This document shows positions 46,687-58,010 of a stretch of 64,000 nt of DNA, piece by piece. The stretch comes from Cryptomeria japonica (taxonomy: Eukaryota; Streptophyta; Pinopsida; Cupressales; Cupressaceae), in assembly GCF_030272615.1 (NCBI RefSeq), contig NC_081414.1, positions 524,568,137 to 524,632,136 of the forward strand. The letters run 5' to 3'. The position numbers and the translations under genes are program-made. The notes beneath the pieces were generated by a model that saw only the letters and a program-made list of their open reading frames with translations, was not told the DNA's origin and made no database searches. Position 1 is the stretch's first letter. Every line of letters begins with the position of its first letter.

Positions 46687-49600
46687 TTACAAGTCCTTTT
46701 CAACCTCCGCAGCTTCTTCTACTTGTTGTCCAGTTGCAACCTCTTGTAACTACTCTACATCCTGTATAGCATATTTTCTTGTCCACTCATTGTATACATC
46801 ATCAGCTGGCTATGCGAAGTTAATCACCTTTGCTTTTACCTTGGCTAACCTTTTCCAAGAATTCCTCATTTTGTTAACCTCTGTATTGAGAAAACCATAA
46901 TGAGACTTGATTCTCTCTATCTCCTCAATTGTTATGATAAAAAAGGAAGCATCTTCTGAGTTAATAATTCCTTTTATTCTAACTGACAATTTGGCTTCTA
47001 ATTCCTTAAGCTGTACTTGTTTGTCCTTCAATTGAACTGGGCTAGCAAAACCCCCTGGAATTAATTCAAATACTTGATCAGTGTACTCTTTCTTGTACAA
47101 ATTGATCTTCCTATCTACATTATCTATTTCTTCTACTAATTTTACTAGGTCCTTTGTGGTATCATAAGTGGATTTGATAATAGGATTAGCCCCTGCTTCA
47201 TCATAGGATAAACAAATATGCTCCAAATCCGGCTCTCTAGGCTTCCACTTGTCAAAAATAGGCATTAAGACAACCTTATCTCCATTAAGTTCATTCCACA
47301 TATCTAAAATCTTTCTCATGTTGCTATACAATAATGAGTCCCCCATGCTGTCGGCAAAACTTGAAATTGTAGCCCTTACTCTTTCTTCATATTTCTGTGC
47401 ATACAAGGCTTTAGCCTGTTTTAAATCCTCCAACTCTTGAGGGGTAATCTCAATTAATTGAGAGCCAAAAGGTACTAGAGACGGTTGGAGCTCAATGATG
47501 GGGCTAGTAGGTGGAGGTCTTGTAGGAGAAGAGGAGATCATCAGTGTTGAAGACTCACCTTGATGGTACTGTCCTGCCACCTGGCTTTGTAGCTGGGCAA
47601 TGATGTTGTCTTTACCCCTTACCTCTTCCTTGGCACTATTATAGGCTTTTAAAATTGTCTCCAGCTTAACCTGGAGATCTACCTTTTCCTGGGCCTCCCT
47701 TTCTACCACTGCAACACTAAACTTTGCAGTTTCTAGTACAGTGCTAGTAGCTTCCACTACCCCAGTGCTCTGAACTCTTTTTACTATCATTCCACCAAGG
47801 TAACTTGACCTTGGGGTGTTCTTATTTCTCTTATTTTCATCTCTTTTAAGAGACCACATGACCAATGTAGCATTATCTTTGCTGAAAGTGACTCCCTCCA
47901 TAGGTTTGGTCTCTTTTCTTACTGCCTCTAATACCAAGGCATCTGCTATGTCCCACTCAGGGAGAATGAGTACTCCAGCCTGTGTTACAATGTCTCTTCC
48001 TTACTCAGGAGTGATGGTTTTGAACTCATCAGTCATTTCTTGCTTTATTTCCTCCTCAACCACAGCTGGATCTTTGTGAGGCTGCTCACCTTTTCTCTTT
48101 TCACACCTTGCATTATACTTGTCAATGTTCTGCTTCCACACAAATTGCATGAATGCTCCTGATGTGACAAAATTATCATCAGCCAAGAAATCTTCACTGG
48201 CTTGTTTGATCTTAGGGTCCCACTCTTGGCCTTTGAACTCATTAGTAGTGATGTTCATTTCAGCAGTAAGGGGCTCTTCTGGCATTCCCTCTTCCACTTC
48301 ATCATATGTATATGCTATCTCCCCAAGGCTGCCTAACTGCAATAGTTGCTCAGCTACTGCTTGTTCATCTCCTATATGGATAGGGGATTGAGATGAAGAG
48401 TACAAAGGTTCATCAGATTGTATTTCTTTTCCCACTCTTTGTTTCTTTGGGCTATCTTGAATGTCAATGACATCCTATATCTTCCTCTTCCCCTTTGAAG
48501 TAGAGGGCTCCCCCATTGTAGGCATCAACACACTATAATTGGACCTCTTATGCAACATGTAGTCATGAGGAGGGATTGCTCTAGTGGATGTAGACCTACT
48601 TAGAAATAGTCTTTCTTTCTCAGGGTTGTTTTTAATTACAACCTCCCTCTTTTCTTCCAAAGTCTACATCACATCCTCAAAACAAAGAATTAGGAACTTT
48701 ATCTTCTCCTCAAAAGGGTGGAAGCTAGACAATGGGTCATAGCTGGTATCAAATTGTGGTAAAAATTCTAAGGCCTTTTTATAAGCCACCCACTTTCCTT
48801 CCTTAGCTCTTGCTCATCTAGATCAAACTCATTCCTAATGAGGTCTTCAGGAAACTAGAATTGGTGGGGTTTACCTCTGCCTATTGCCCTCTTTCTGAAC
48901 ATGCCATTGAAGAAGTCTTTAGGGTCAGCACACCGGGATACTACGGTTGACAAATGATACGGTTGAAGGAAATCTTCAAAACACTTCCAACCTCCTTTAA
49001 CTATCACAAATTGGTGTGCTATGGTAACTATAGGGAAAATGGTCCCTTTACCTCTGCCTGTTAACTCTGCCTCCTACACACCACCAATCTTCTTGAGGAT
49101 CTCTGCAATTCCCACTTTAAGAGGGACTTGATAGGGTAACAAAAATGGAGTGCCTGTGAAACCATATACTCTGAAAACTATGGAGACAGGGTATAAGTAA
49201 ATATCACCCCAATTGTGGACTACTTTAACATTCTCAGCAAACTCTTTTGGCCTAATAAATTCCAAAAGAACCTTGAGGACTCTAGGATTCTCTGAATAGA
49301 GGAGGGTCCTAATCTTAGATGCAAAACACTTATCAAACTTTAAGAAGCTTGCATCTTCTCTGTCCCATGAAAACACTGTACTCCATAACTGCACTGGCAT
49401 CTTCTCTCCATTCTTCTCTTTCACAATATCCATCCCACTTGCAAAATAATCACCACCCTTGAATAAAAATAGATGCATGAGGAGGGAATACCATCCAAAA
49501 GGCCTATCCACTTTCCCATTCTTTATTCCTATCAATCCTTCATGGATAGCATCAGTGATAAAGGAAGCATAATCAAAAGTCACTACAAGAGAAGGATTCA

Positions 49601-50306
49601 AAATCTAAGCACCAATCAGCATGTAATGGGTGGGCATATTTGCCTCAGCATCCTCTCCTAAAATTTGATAAAGTGACCAGTATAATCCCTTGGCCATAAG
49701 GGTAAACAAATTTAAAGAGAAAGGCTCCTCAGTATTGGGTCCTACAATTGTTAGCCCACCTATCTTCACAAAGAATTCTTTGAGAGGCCCATTTCTAAGG
49801 TGGTTCCTCTGCACATTATATACCTGAGCTAGTGATTTAAAATTAATAGGCTCTAGGAAATTGGTGAATTCACTAAGCCCAAAAGCATTTCCGAATTCCT
49901 CATTATTTATTTCAATGAGGGTTTTCCCACTTATATCCTTGACACTTCTTGTAATTGGATCATAGTTGTGTGCAATCTGGGTTAGGAGATCCACATCCAT
50001 GAATACTCCAGGGACTACCAATTTTCCTACATCCAACTCCCAGATACTATTCTGCGGGACTGAGGAGTTTCTCATGCCAAATCCAACTTTAAACAATCCC
50101 AACCCAGACAACCCAATTCGAGGGTCTCTTAGCCAGTTACCCTTATCATATAATCCCTCCCCTATTTTTAGGTGAGTAGCTCTTGGCACAAGTTCTTTTA
50201 TCTTTGCGGCCACATTAGTTGACAATGTCAACTGTTCAAGGAAGTCATCACAGATAGCCCTCTCCTGGTAGTTAACCTTTCCTAAGAATTCTCTCTTAGG
50301 TGCCAT
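46687..50306 (-). pseudogene. LTR-borne long ORF of unknown function, copy in the 5' LTR
   Basis: Starts at ATG 50306 and ends at TAA (46689-46687); about 1200 codons with a one-base deletion near 48795. N-terminal ~410 residues (50306-49074) include DVGKLVVPGVFMDVDLL, INNEEFGNAFGLSEF, YNVQRNHLRNGPLKEFF and FGWYSLLMHLFLFKGG. The middle is acidic (EEGMPEEPLTAEMN, 48330-48270). The C-terminal part (47937-46690) has long Lys/Glu/Leu heptad-like helices (for example KETKPMEG onward, and QLKELEAKLSVRIKG) and a Pro/Ser linker near 47520. In-frame stops at 49607 and 49076 are sense (Gln) in the other LTR. Shared stops occur near 48870, 48665, 48475 and 48003; three of them are TAG in both copies. 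I do not recognise the family. It could be a captured gene or an extra retroelement ORF; a remote link to plant mobile-domain-like proteins is only a guess. Confidence 0.75.
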
Positions 50307-50649
50307 CCTTAAAAATTATGCAAGCAATCTAACTATTACCCCCAACTGTTCGGTGACAAATCAAGACCTTAATTTAAACACACTGTTAAGTGATTGCCAA
50401 AACAAGAGTATAAGAGAACCTATTTTTTGCTCGAAGAAACTTTCTCTGAAACCGAAGAAATTGGCTATGCAATTGAATAAATTAGCTCGGCAACTGCTCC
50501 TTTGCAACTATTCTTTAGAATGATACCTTCATTCAATTGATACGAGATCATATATGGTAGTTGGGTTCTTAACTGTGACATTGATACCGCATGTTTTGGC
50601 CGTCCCTTCAAAATTGAATTCATAGAAGAATTCGAAACTTTCGCTCCAA

Positions 50650-52330
50650 CGGGTCACAACATGCCTGTGCATTTTCCTTTTCACTCTTTTTCCATTTCAC
50701 AGAGCATAACATCTTAGCAATTTTTCTTAATGAAATCACTCCAGTCGTCTAATCAAATAGAGCTTGATCAGTCTTTACACTATCTTAACATCTCTGCCTT
50801 TACATTGGGCCCTACTTCCTTTTCGCCATTTCGTAGGCTTTATCCCCCAATCACTTTTCTTTCGTGAAGCTACACTAGGCATTAGATGAGACTCTAACCG
50901 CCCAGCCTTTAAACCTTACTGGGACCGTTAGCTTTTCCACTAACCGTGCCACATCCTGATGGCTAATGGTTTTTCGCTATTTCGTATAGCTTAACCCGCT
51001 TTCAACTTTGGGCCACGAAACAACAAGAAGCATTGGATCAATCCTAAGGTGACCATCCTTTAAGCGAGACCTTTATGCTTGCATCGCTTACCCACTCTCT
51101 CATTAGTTACCAAATACCACATGGCACTCAGCCATTAGCCTTGGAAAACTCTTCAAGTTTAGTTCAAAGTCAGCCACGTGTCGTATTACCCTTATAACCG
51201 CCGGTTACACCTTGGCGGGCCCTCAATCCCTTTTAAACCACATGTCAATCAACACTTCACCATCTAGCATTACGCCGGGAAGAACCTTCTTTTCTCTTTT
51301 TCCATTTTGCAAAGCGTATCCCTGAGTTAATTCACAGCCATGAAACAACGTGAGCCCTTGGATCAAATTGGAGTTGATGCCCTTTTACCTTCATGCTTTA
51401 TCTGTTCTTCGGGCCCCAAAAACCTTTCACTATTTCACAGGTTTTAAAACACGAGCATTTTACCTTCACGAACTCATGTGGACCGCTAGATTAGAGCTTA
51501 CTTGCTCGATGCTTAACAACCTACTAAGGTTCAGTAGATGTGGGCCCTCTGACTCAGCTCTATCCACCTGGTGTCTAATCATTCCTGAACTGACATGTCA
51601 ACCTTTTATTCGCTGAGAGAAAACACTGAATTCCACTTCATCCTTGCCACATGGATCTACCAAGTCACTTTGCACCCCGCAGCATGACTCATCCTCTTGG
51701 ACCCACCTTTTAATCCTTACATCTGACTTGCTGACTACTTTGACTTTCTACCACTTGTCCTTATCTGATTCACCATCTCAACCAACTGGACTGCTTGCTT
51801 GGAGTGCCATGTCATTTCTCTGTTTCGCGAGAGCTATCTTTTGAGCATCTCTCCCCTGCAAAGCCGCGCTAGCCATTAGATCTTCAGGAACCTGTGCATC
51901 TTTTATGCTCTTTATAAACCTCTTTTGCCCGAGCCGAAAAACCTTTCGCTGCTTCGCAGGGCATAACACGCTTGCACCTATTAGCCACGAAACAATGCGA
52001 ACCGTCGATCTCTCTTGAACTTGATCACCTTTTAATCATTTGAAAATTCTCCACTGTTGGGTCCCGCCAAGCCTTTTCGCCAGTTCGCGAAAGGTATTTC
52101 ACTTGCTAGTTTCGGCTGCAAATCAACACCAGCCATTAGATCTTGAGCGAGATGGAGTCTCGTTAAAGTAGACCAAATGCGCACCATTTGAACATGCTTT
52201 TTCCTTTCGCTATTTTGCAAGTCTTAAAGCACTCACAACTTCACCTAACGAAATGGTGAAAGCCATAGATCCATCTGAGAGATGCATGACACTTACTGGG
52301 GCCAACAAGATTAGAAAGAAAAAAACACAA
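50650..52330. repeat. Degenerate ~130-bp repeat array in the 5' LTR
   Basis: Recurring phrase CTTTTCGCCATTTCGCAAAG (variants) near 50690, 50819, 50970, 51297, 51420, 51810, 51940, 52070 and 52202. The intervals 129, 151, 327, 123, 390, 130, 130 and 132 are near 130 or multiples. It sits at the 5' end of the LTR, where U3 would lie. Confidence 0.65.
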
Positions 52331-52613
52331 GGCATAGATTTTTAACAATTATTCAGTGACCGCCGAGGCAAATGACGAAGGGGGGACACTTCACATGACC
52401 CCAAGACCCATTACTTAAGTGGATAAAGTAATGCAAGAATAGAAACTAGAGGGTTTTTGATCAAACATTGAGCGATTTTAAAATTGAAACCCTAAACCCT
52501 TAAGACCTAACATAGACTTGAAGCAGTTGATAGTGTGCCTAACTCAAAATTTCAAAAAACTTAGCCAATTATGGGAAAAGAAAACCCACTTCTTAAACAG
52601 TGATAACAGGTTT

Positions 52614-52996
52614 CATGGATCAACAAGAAATAGTCATGTACTTCTGTATCTACTGTTGAAGCTGAGTATTTTGTTGCTACTAATTGTACACAATTTTAAT
52701 GGATGAATCAAATGTTGAGGGATATACAGGTGGTATGTGATGCACTGGTAGTTATTCATTGTGATAACTCTACTGCTATTGATATATCAAAGAATTTGGT
52801 ATTTCACTCTAGGAAAAAGCACATATCTATCAAGTATAACTTTTTGAAGGAGAAGGTGGAAGCAAATGAAGTTAAACTGGTTTATGTGAACACTAAAGAA
52901 CATATTGCAGATATTTTCACTAAACCTCTATCTAAGGAATCATTTGAGTACCTAAGAGATAGATTGGGGGTTTCTTCCCCTTTGGCAAAGACTTGA
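52614..52996 (+). pseudogene. Copia B2 RNase H C-terminal part
   Basis: Resumes the reading broken at 25499: SWINKK, stop, then STVEAEYFVATNC with the catalytic Glu, a stop, then HCDNSTAIDISKN, FHSRKKHISIKY and ADIFTKPLSKESFEYLRDRLGV, ending at TGA 52996. This is the ordinary C-terminus of copia pol. Confidence 0.92.
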
Positions 52997-53342
52997 TTTA
53001 TGTGGTTTGGCATCAATCTGGTATGCATTATTAGAGATACTATTCATTCCAGCACTAATGTGGGATGCTACTGCTCAGGGGGGGTAGTCAGCTTTGAGAT
53101 TCAGAGGCTTATGTTTTTGCTCTGATATTCCTGGAATTGATGTCAAAGGGCGAGAGCTAGTGATGTGAAAAAGAAATTCAGAACTTTACAAAGATATTAT
53201 TCACTGGGGGAGAGACATTTATATTTAGAGCTATATGCAGGAGATTGTTGGTTGTCTTCCATAGGGGGAGACTTATTTGGCATTTCTTGGTACTTAGATG
53301 TTTTTCACGTCTAGTGTTTCCATCAATGCCAAAGGGGGAGAG
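52997..53342 (+). other. 3' UTR of copia B2 with multiple polypurine tracts
   Basis: G-rich purine tracts at 53077-53085, 53206-53215, 53263-53271 and 53331-53342; the last (AAAGGGGGAGAG) abuts the LTR. Same arrangement as copia A, typical of Sireviruses. Confidence 0.8.
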
Positions 53343-54555
53343 TGTTGGCCATTTGGTGGAATTGATTATGTGTTGCATTGATGTTTTATCATTGATGTCA
53401 ACACTAGTTGTTTGGATGCTTTACCGACACCCTTTTGGTCCTGGTAGGTTGAGTAGTCTTTGGTTAACTTAAGTCCGGCATGATCCGATTTAATCTCGTG
53501 ATGAAATTTACTTGTTCATAATGCTTATACTCATATTTGGTCAGTTTTTTTTGGTCTGGTGATTGGATGCTATCCTACTTGCTATGAAGATTGGTTTCTG
53601 GTTCCGGCGAGGGTTTCACCGACAGAGATTTTGGTGGAGATCTTTGATGCATTGCATAATTGGTGTTGGTGTAGCTTTTGATAGAGTTTTAGGATGTTGT
53701 TGGTGATCATGTTCAAGACTTGGCATTTAGAGATCATTGCTGAAGCGTGTGGACCTATACTTGGTCCCAGTTGATCTAGGTTATGGACTGGCATTGATGT
53801 AACATGTGGATAAGACCTATTGTTGTATTTTTGGGATGTTTTATGTGTTAGACATTATTTGTTTTGGTCTAAGGCTGACATGGTTTGTAATTATGTAATT
53901 GGTTTATTGTTTGGTGACTGACCTGATTGTTTATGGTCGACAGTTTGTATAAATAAGATGTAAGATCTCATTGTAGATCATCATGGTTATTGTATGAGGT
54001 CATGGTCAAGGAATGTAATGTGCGAATAATGTAATATCATTCGGTCAGATGAGTTGGTCGATCATTGGAGATTGAATTAGGTCTAGAAGAGGATTTAGTC
54101 CTCCAGTGTTGAGCTTAACAGGAACTATACTCGGGCATAGGAGATGCTATCTTTTGCAGTTCAACACTTCTCCGGATTGTAGTCTGGATTTGTATGTAGT
54201 CAGTGAGACTCCTTTTGTGATGAGAAGTGTGCTCTAGGTTGTTGGCCTTCCTGCAAGTGTAGACCCCTTCATTGTAAATTCACAACTTACTGCAGAAGTA
54301 TTATCAAACTGTGAGTAGGCTTCCCACCGTGGTTTTTCCCTTTATTGGGTTTTCCACATACAAATCTTGGTGTTGTGTGGATGGTATTTATTCTGTGTTT
54401 ATTGTTTATACTTAATTGGATTAACTGCTATTCCCGTATTATTGTTTTGGGTTCTAGTATTAAAGTTTAAATTGCTAATGCTTCTAGTAATCTATGACAA
54501 CTGATTTACCCCCACCTCCTCTTAGTTGTCTTTCGATTATTTGAACTGTCTAACA
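53343..54555 (+). repeat. 3' LTR of copia B2 (1213 bp)
   Basis: Starts TGTTGGCCATTTGG, ends GTCTAACA. Homologous to 8687-9869 (other orientation) and to 21276-21601. Flanked on the right by TCAGC. Confidence 0.93.
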
Positions 54556-55493
54556 TCAGCAACATAGAAATTTGATCCATGCCCCTGCCTAAGAGCTTCA
54601 ATCATAGGTAGCATCTTGGCCCTTTTTTACATGGGGTTTGGATCTTGTTGGTAAAATATCTCCTCCCTCATCTCAAGGACATATCTTCATCATAACTACC
54701 ACTGATCACTTTATGAAATGGGTAGAAGTTGTTCCTCTTCGATCCACTACTGCTGAAGTAAGTTTTCAATTATTTTGGAAAACCTTATTTCTCGATTTGG
54801 GATACCTTTCACCTTAGTTTTAGATAATGGAACGTCATTCAAAAATAAGGATGTGAATAAGTTTCTCAAGAAATATCATATTCAACATATATTTTCTACA
54901 CCTTATTATCCCCAATCAAATGGTCAAGTTGAGTCTTCTAACAAGATAATTGAACAAATTGTTTAAAAGACTGTAAACAAGCATGGTAAGGATTGGCATA
55001 CTCAATTAACCTATGATCTGTGGGCTTATCACATGAGTGTACATGTTGATACCGGTTGTACTCCTTTTAATCTTGTTTATGGTGTTGATGTCATTAGGCC
55101 TTTAGAGTTAGAAATTCCTTCTTTGAGAGTTTCTCTTAGGGGAATAGTGGATGATGATTCCTATAGAGAGAAAAGACTTCAACAACTTGAGATACTCGAT
55201 GAGTGGTGTATAAATTCCCTCGAGAATATTCAAGCATATCATAAAAATTTGCAACGAAGCTACAATGATAAGGTTATTCAACGTTCCTCTCAGTAGTGGA
55301 TTTAGTCCTTTACGAGAATTAGCACAACGTGAATGCCTTACCTGAGGACAAAGTAAAATTCAGCCCTAATTGGCTTGGACCATACATTGTTGTTGAGGTC
55401 TATGGATCAGGTGTTTACAGGATAGTAGATGTGGAAGGTACGCCTCTCAAGGAACCCATAAATTCTATGCACCTTCGTAGATACTATGCCTAG
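54556..55493 (+). pseudogene. Tat-like gypsy integrase fragment
   Basis: Starts inside the zinc-binding domain (QQHRNLIHAPA), then FTWGLDLVGKISPPSSQGH, TTTDHFMKWVEVVPL, FTLVLDNGTSFKN (Asp) and STPYYPQSNGQVESSNK (Glu), ending HLRRYYA with TAG at 55491-55493. Frame changes near 54770 and 55300 and several stops (for example 54963) mark it as dead. It differs from the giant gypsy integrase, so it is a second Tat-type family. Confidence 0.88.
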
Positions 55494-56519
55494 TTCTATT
55501 TTTCTCTCTCTTTCTCTCTTTCTAGTCTTCTTTCTATTCTCCCTCTATATCTTTTCTTTCTTCAAAATTGGGTAATACGTTAGCATGTCTTCATTAAAGT
55601 ATGTGGGATTAAATGATGTTATATTGTTCGGTCTACATTACTTCATTCTTGACAAGCATGTTTTATTACTTTATTGTTTGTCTTGGATTCTTTTTATGTA
55701 AACTGTAATTGATTTACATTTTATATGTGCTAGCATGTTATACAATTTCTTATGTGTTGAGTGGAATTATATCAAGTTGTGTTTAATTAAAGTTAATTAA
55801 ATCACATTTTTTATATAGTTCTCAAGCTTAATACATTCTTCTTTTACATCATCAATGTAGCATTTGATTAAATACTTAGTTATTTAATTAAATCACATAT
55901 GTATCGAATTAATCATGAAGAATTGAGAAATCAATGTTCACTACTCAATGTGTTACCTCTAATCTAAGCAATGCATATATTAATTAAGTATTAAAATAAC
56001 ATATCCATCAATACATCAAAATCATCTCCTATCCCTAGGACTAGTAGCTGGAGGATGGTGGCTAGATGGCCCCTTCTGATCTGGTTGTGGGTATGGCCCC
56101 ATGGGGGTGTATCATGATACAAACTGCGAGTGACTCCAGGAGAAGCTTCTGCGGTCCCTCTCCATCATGATCCCACAGTATGTGGTTGCCTCTATCTATG
56201 ACACTACTAGGTCATGCTCTATCTATCGTTCTGCACTCCTTTGGGATCTATGCGATATCTGTGAGGAACTAGGAATGTGCACAATCACAATAAGGTATGT
56301 CACTGCATTTTGAATTAGAGAACACCACTCCTGGACAATAGTTACAAGATAGAGAGAAATTTATCATCAGTAACATTCTATATCATCAAATCTCAAAGCA
56401 AGTAAGATGCATTTACCTTGATCTCCCTCTCTCTAGTAGGGATCGTGGATAGCGACCACCTGAGATTGGGACCCGCTAGGCTCTTCGTGCTTGTACTATC
56501 TCTATATAGTAGGCATGGG
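55494..56519. other. Non-coding stretch between integrase and the antisense ORF
   Basis: Opens with a CT-rich simple repeat (about 55497-55565), followed by AT-rich sequence with TTAATTAAA words. No gene motif seen. From about 56030 the GC content rises toward the antisense ORF. Confidence 0.6.
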
Positions 56520-58010
56520 CTGAGGGGGACTAGGATCATGACCCCTTATAGTGTCCTTCTCCACCTGTAGTAGGAGACTCGGTGGATCTAAGGCTATGGT
56601 ATCCTCCCCAAAGTGATGAGGCACTGCATCTGACTTGTCCTCCTCCTCCTCATCCTCCTCCTCCTCCTCCTCCTCATCCTCTTCATCCTCCTCCTCCTCT
56701 CCATCCTTCTCATCATCTCCATCTTGATATCCCTCTCTGGTGTCAGGATCATCTCCATCCTTACCTACCTCCTACTCCTCTATGTCATTAGTCTGATCAT
56801 CTGAACCCTCCTCGGATGTATCAGATCCCTCTTTGTCGTCTGACTGTCTCCATGGTCCGAGGTTCCCTCTAGGGAATTCTACTAGGCAAATGGCTCTAGG
56901 GTATGTCCTCCCCCACCATGTGATGTACCATCAGTGCATGACTGAATCATCTCTATAATTTGTCGCTATGTCTTGATCTGACCCATTTGAATCTATGATA
57001 TCGATCTCATCACTAGTAGGCCTAGGAATGGCTCCTAGCCTCAGCATCACGCGTGAGTGTCAGATGTACACAGGCACATCAGTAGGAACACACTGCTCAA
57101 ACCTAAACTGTCATCTAACTTGGTTGAAGTAGAAGGGAATGACTATGTGGTTGTATCATCCCTCTAGTAGATGGTTCCTCTGCATGTTGAACATCTGCCT
57201 ATGTATCCCTACCCACATGTACATCCTAAGGTAGGGTCTCCATATGACTCTGCCCACTGTCAGTCTATCTAAGCTCAACCTCCAATAGAGGAGATCACTG
57301 AATCGCCACTTGCAAGTAAGAGGATAAGCATATACCCTAGGCTGCTCTGGGACTAGCTCTATGGGGGCTTCGCCAGGCCTAGTGTAGGTAATATGCTCAA
57401 ATATCCACACCTATAGTAGCATGCATGTCATTAGGCTGAATACCTCTCCAAACACATACTCCCCAAGGTCATGATAGAGATGTGCAAGCATGCTCTGACC
57501 CCAAGATTATACTCTCATATGTCTCTCCATTTCTCAGATAGTGTAGATGAGTCCTCCATACATTTGTGTGTCATGCCTATTAGGGCACATGGCTGGTGCA
57601 AGGATCACAATCATGAGTCACCTCACTAATGGAACTCACCAATAAGGTGTAGGAGCCATTTGACCATGATACGACCACTTATCTCACTGTGTATCACTCT
57701 CCCCACAGCATATACCTACTCTCTCCTATAATCCTCCTCTATCCGGTCGGATCAGTATCTTACGGTCTATCCTCTAATGGGAAGGCATAGAATGTGGTAT
57801 ACATCCGCAAGGGTGACCGTCATCTCCCCCATAGGTAGTGAGAATGTTGAGGTGTCTGCATCCCACCTCTCCATCAGTGCCATCAACATTGCAGAATGGA
57901 ATTGGATGACTAACATGGTCATCATATCCCACAAGGACACTTCATGTAGAAAATCCCTCTCTCTTGTTGTCTACCTTGGGATCTACTCTTGAAGGCTCCA
58001 AAAGGTGAGA
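56520..58010 (-). pseudogene. Plant mobile domain (MAIN-like) ORF, antisense to the Tat element, decayed
   Basis: On the minus strand 57905-57790 reads LMERWDADTSTFSLPMGEMT then VTLADVYHILCLPIRG. This is the hallmark of the plant mobile domain (aminotransferase-like; MAIN/MAIL1 family). Further along: HITYTRPGEAPIEL, LDRLTVGRVIWRPYLRMY (57300-57220), FYFNQVR, stop, QFRFEQCVP (about 57130-57085) and WYITWWGRTYP, all in the expected order. The C-terminal part, after a frame change, is acidic: the (CCT/CTC)n run at 56637-56705 encodes Glu/Asp. Many stops. MAIN-type proteins are nuclear and act in silencing and genome stability, and Tat elements are known to carry antisense copies. Whether this copy ever functioned cannot be told. 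Confidence 0.82.
56637..56705. repeat. (TCC/TCA)n trinucleotide repeat
   Basis: Interrupted CCT/CAT triplets. Read on the minus strand in the PMD frame it encodes a Glu/Asp tract. Confidence 0.9.

Larger units (their letters stand above)
25500..52608 (-). mobile_element. Giant Tat/Ogre-like Ty3/gypsy element, minus strand (27.1 kb, 21.1 kb without its own insert)
   Basis: LTRs 25500-32346 and 45748-52608, TG...CA ends, target duplication GGTTT. Internal coding sequence on the minus strand is one continuous gag-pol frame with a single frameshift and roughly ten stops. The primer site TGGCGACTCTATTGGGGA is the tRNA-Arg type of Ogre/Tat elements. An extra, archaeal-type RNase H supports the Tat lineage. 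LTRs differ by about 4% by eye (11 differences in the first ~255 bp). A Tork-like copia sits in its integrase gene with target duplication AAATC. Confidence 0.93.
45748..52608 (-). repeat. 5' LTR of the giant gypsy element (6861 bp)
   Basis: Direct repeat of 25500-32346, ending TGATAACA before the GGTTT target site. Layout in transcription direction: ~280 bp, ~130-bp repeat array (52330-50650), long ORF (50306-46687), ~940 bp tail. Confidence 0.95.
21276..54555 (+). mobile_element. Copia B2: Sirevirus-like element, plus strand, split by a 27-kb insertion
   Basis: Truncated 5' LTR (21276-21601), primer site, decayed gag-pol up to the RNase H at 25499, resumption of the same RNase H at 52614, 3' UTR with multiple polypurine tracts, and complete 3' LTR (53343-54555). 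The splitting element (25500-52608) is flanked by GGTTT on both sides (25495-25499 and 52609-52613). The two LTR parts differ by about 9% by eye, plus a 27-bp indel, making it the oldest dated layer here. Confidence 0.92.

Noticed and set aside
56582-56791. Plus-strand proline/histidine-rich ORF
   Set aside because: It is the antisense of the acidic tail of the mobile-domain ORF, produced by the CCT repeat.
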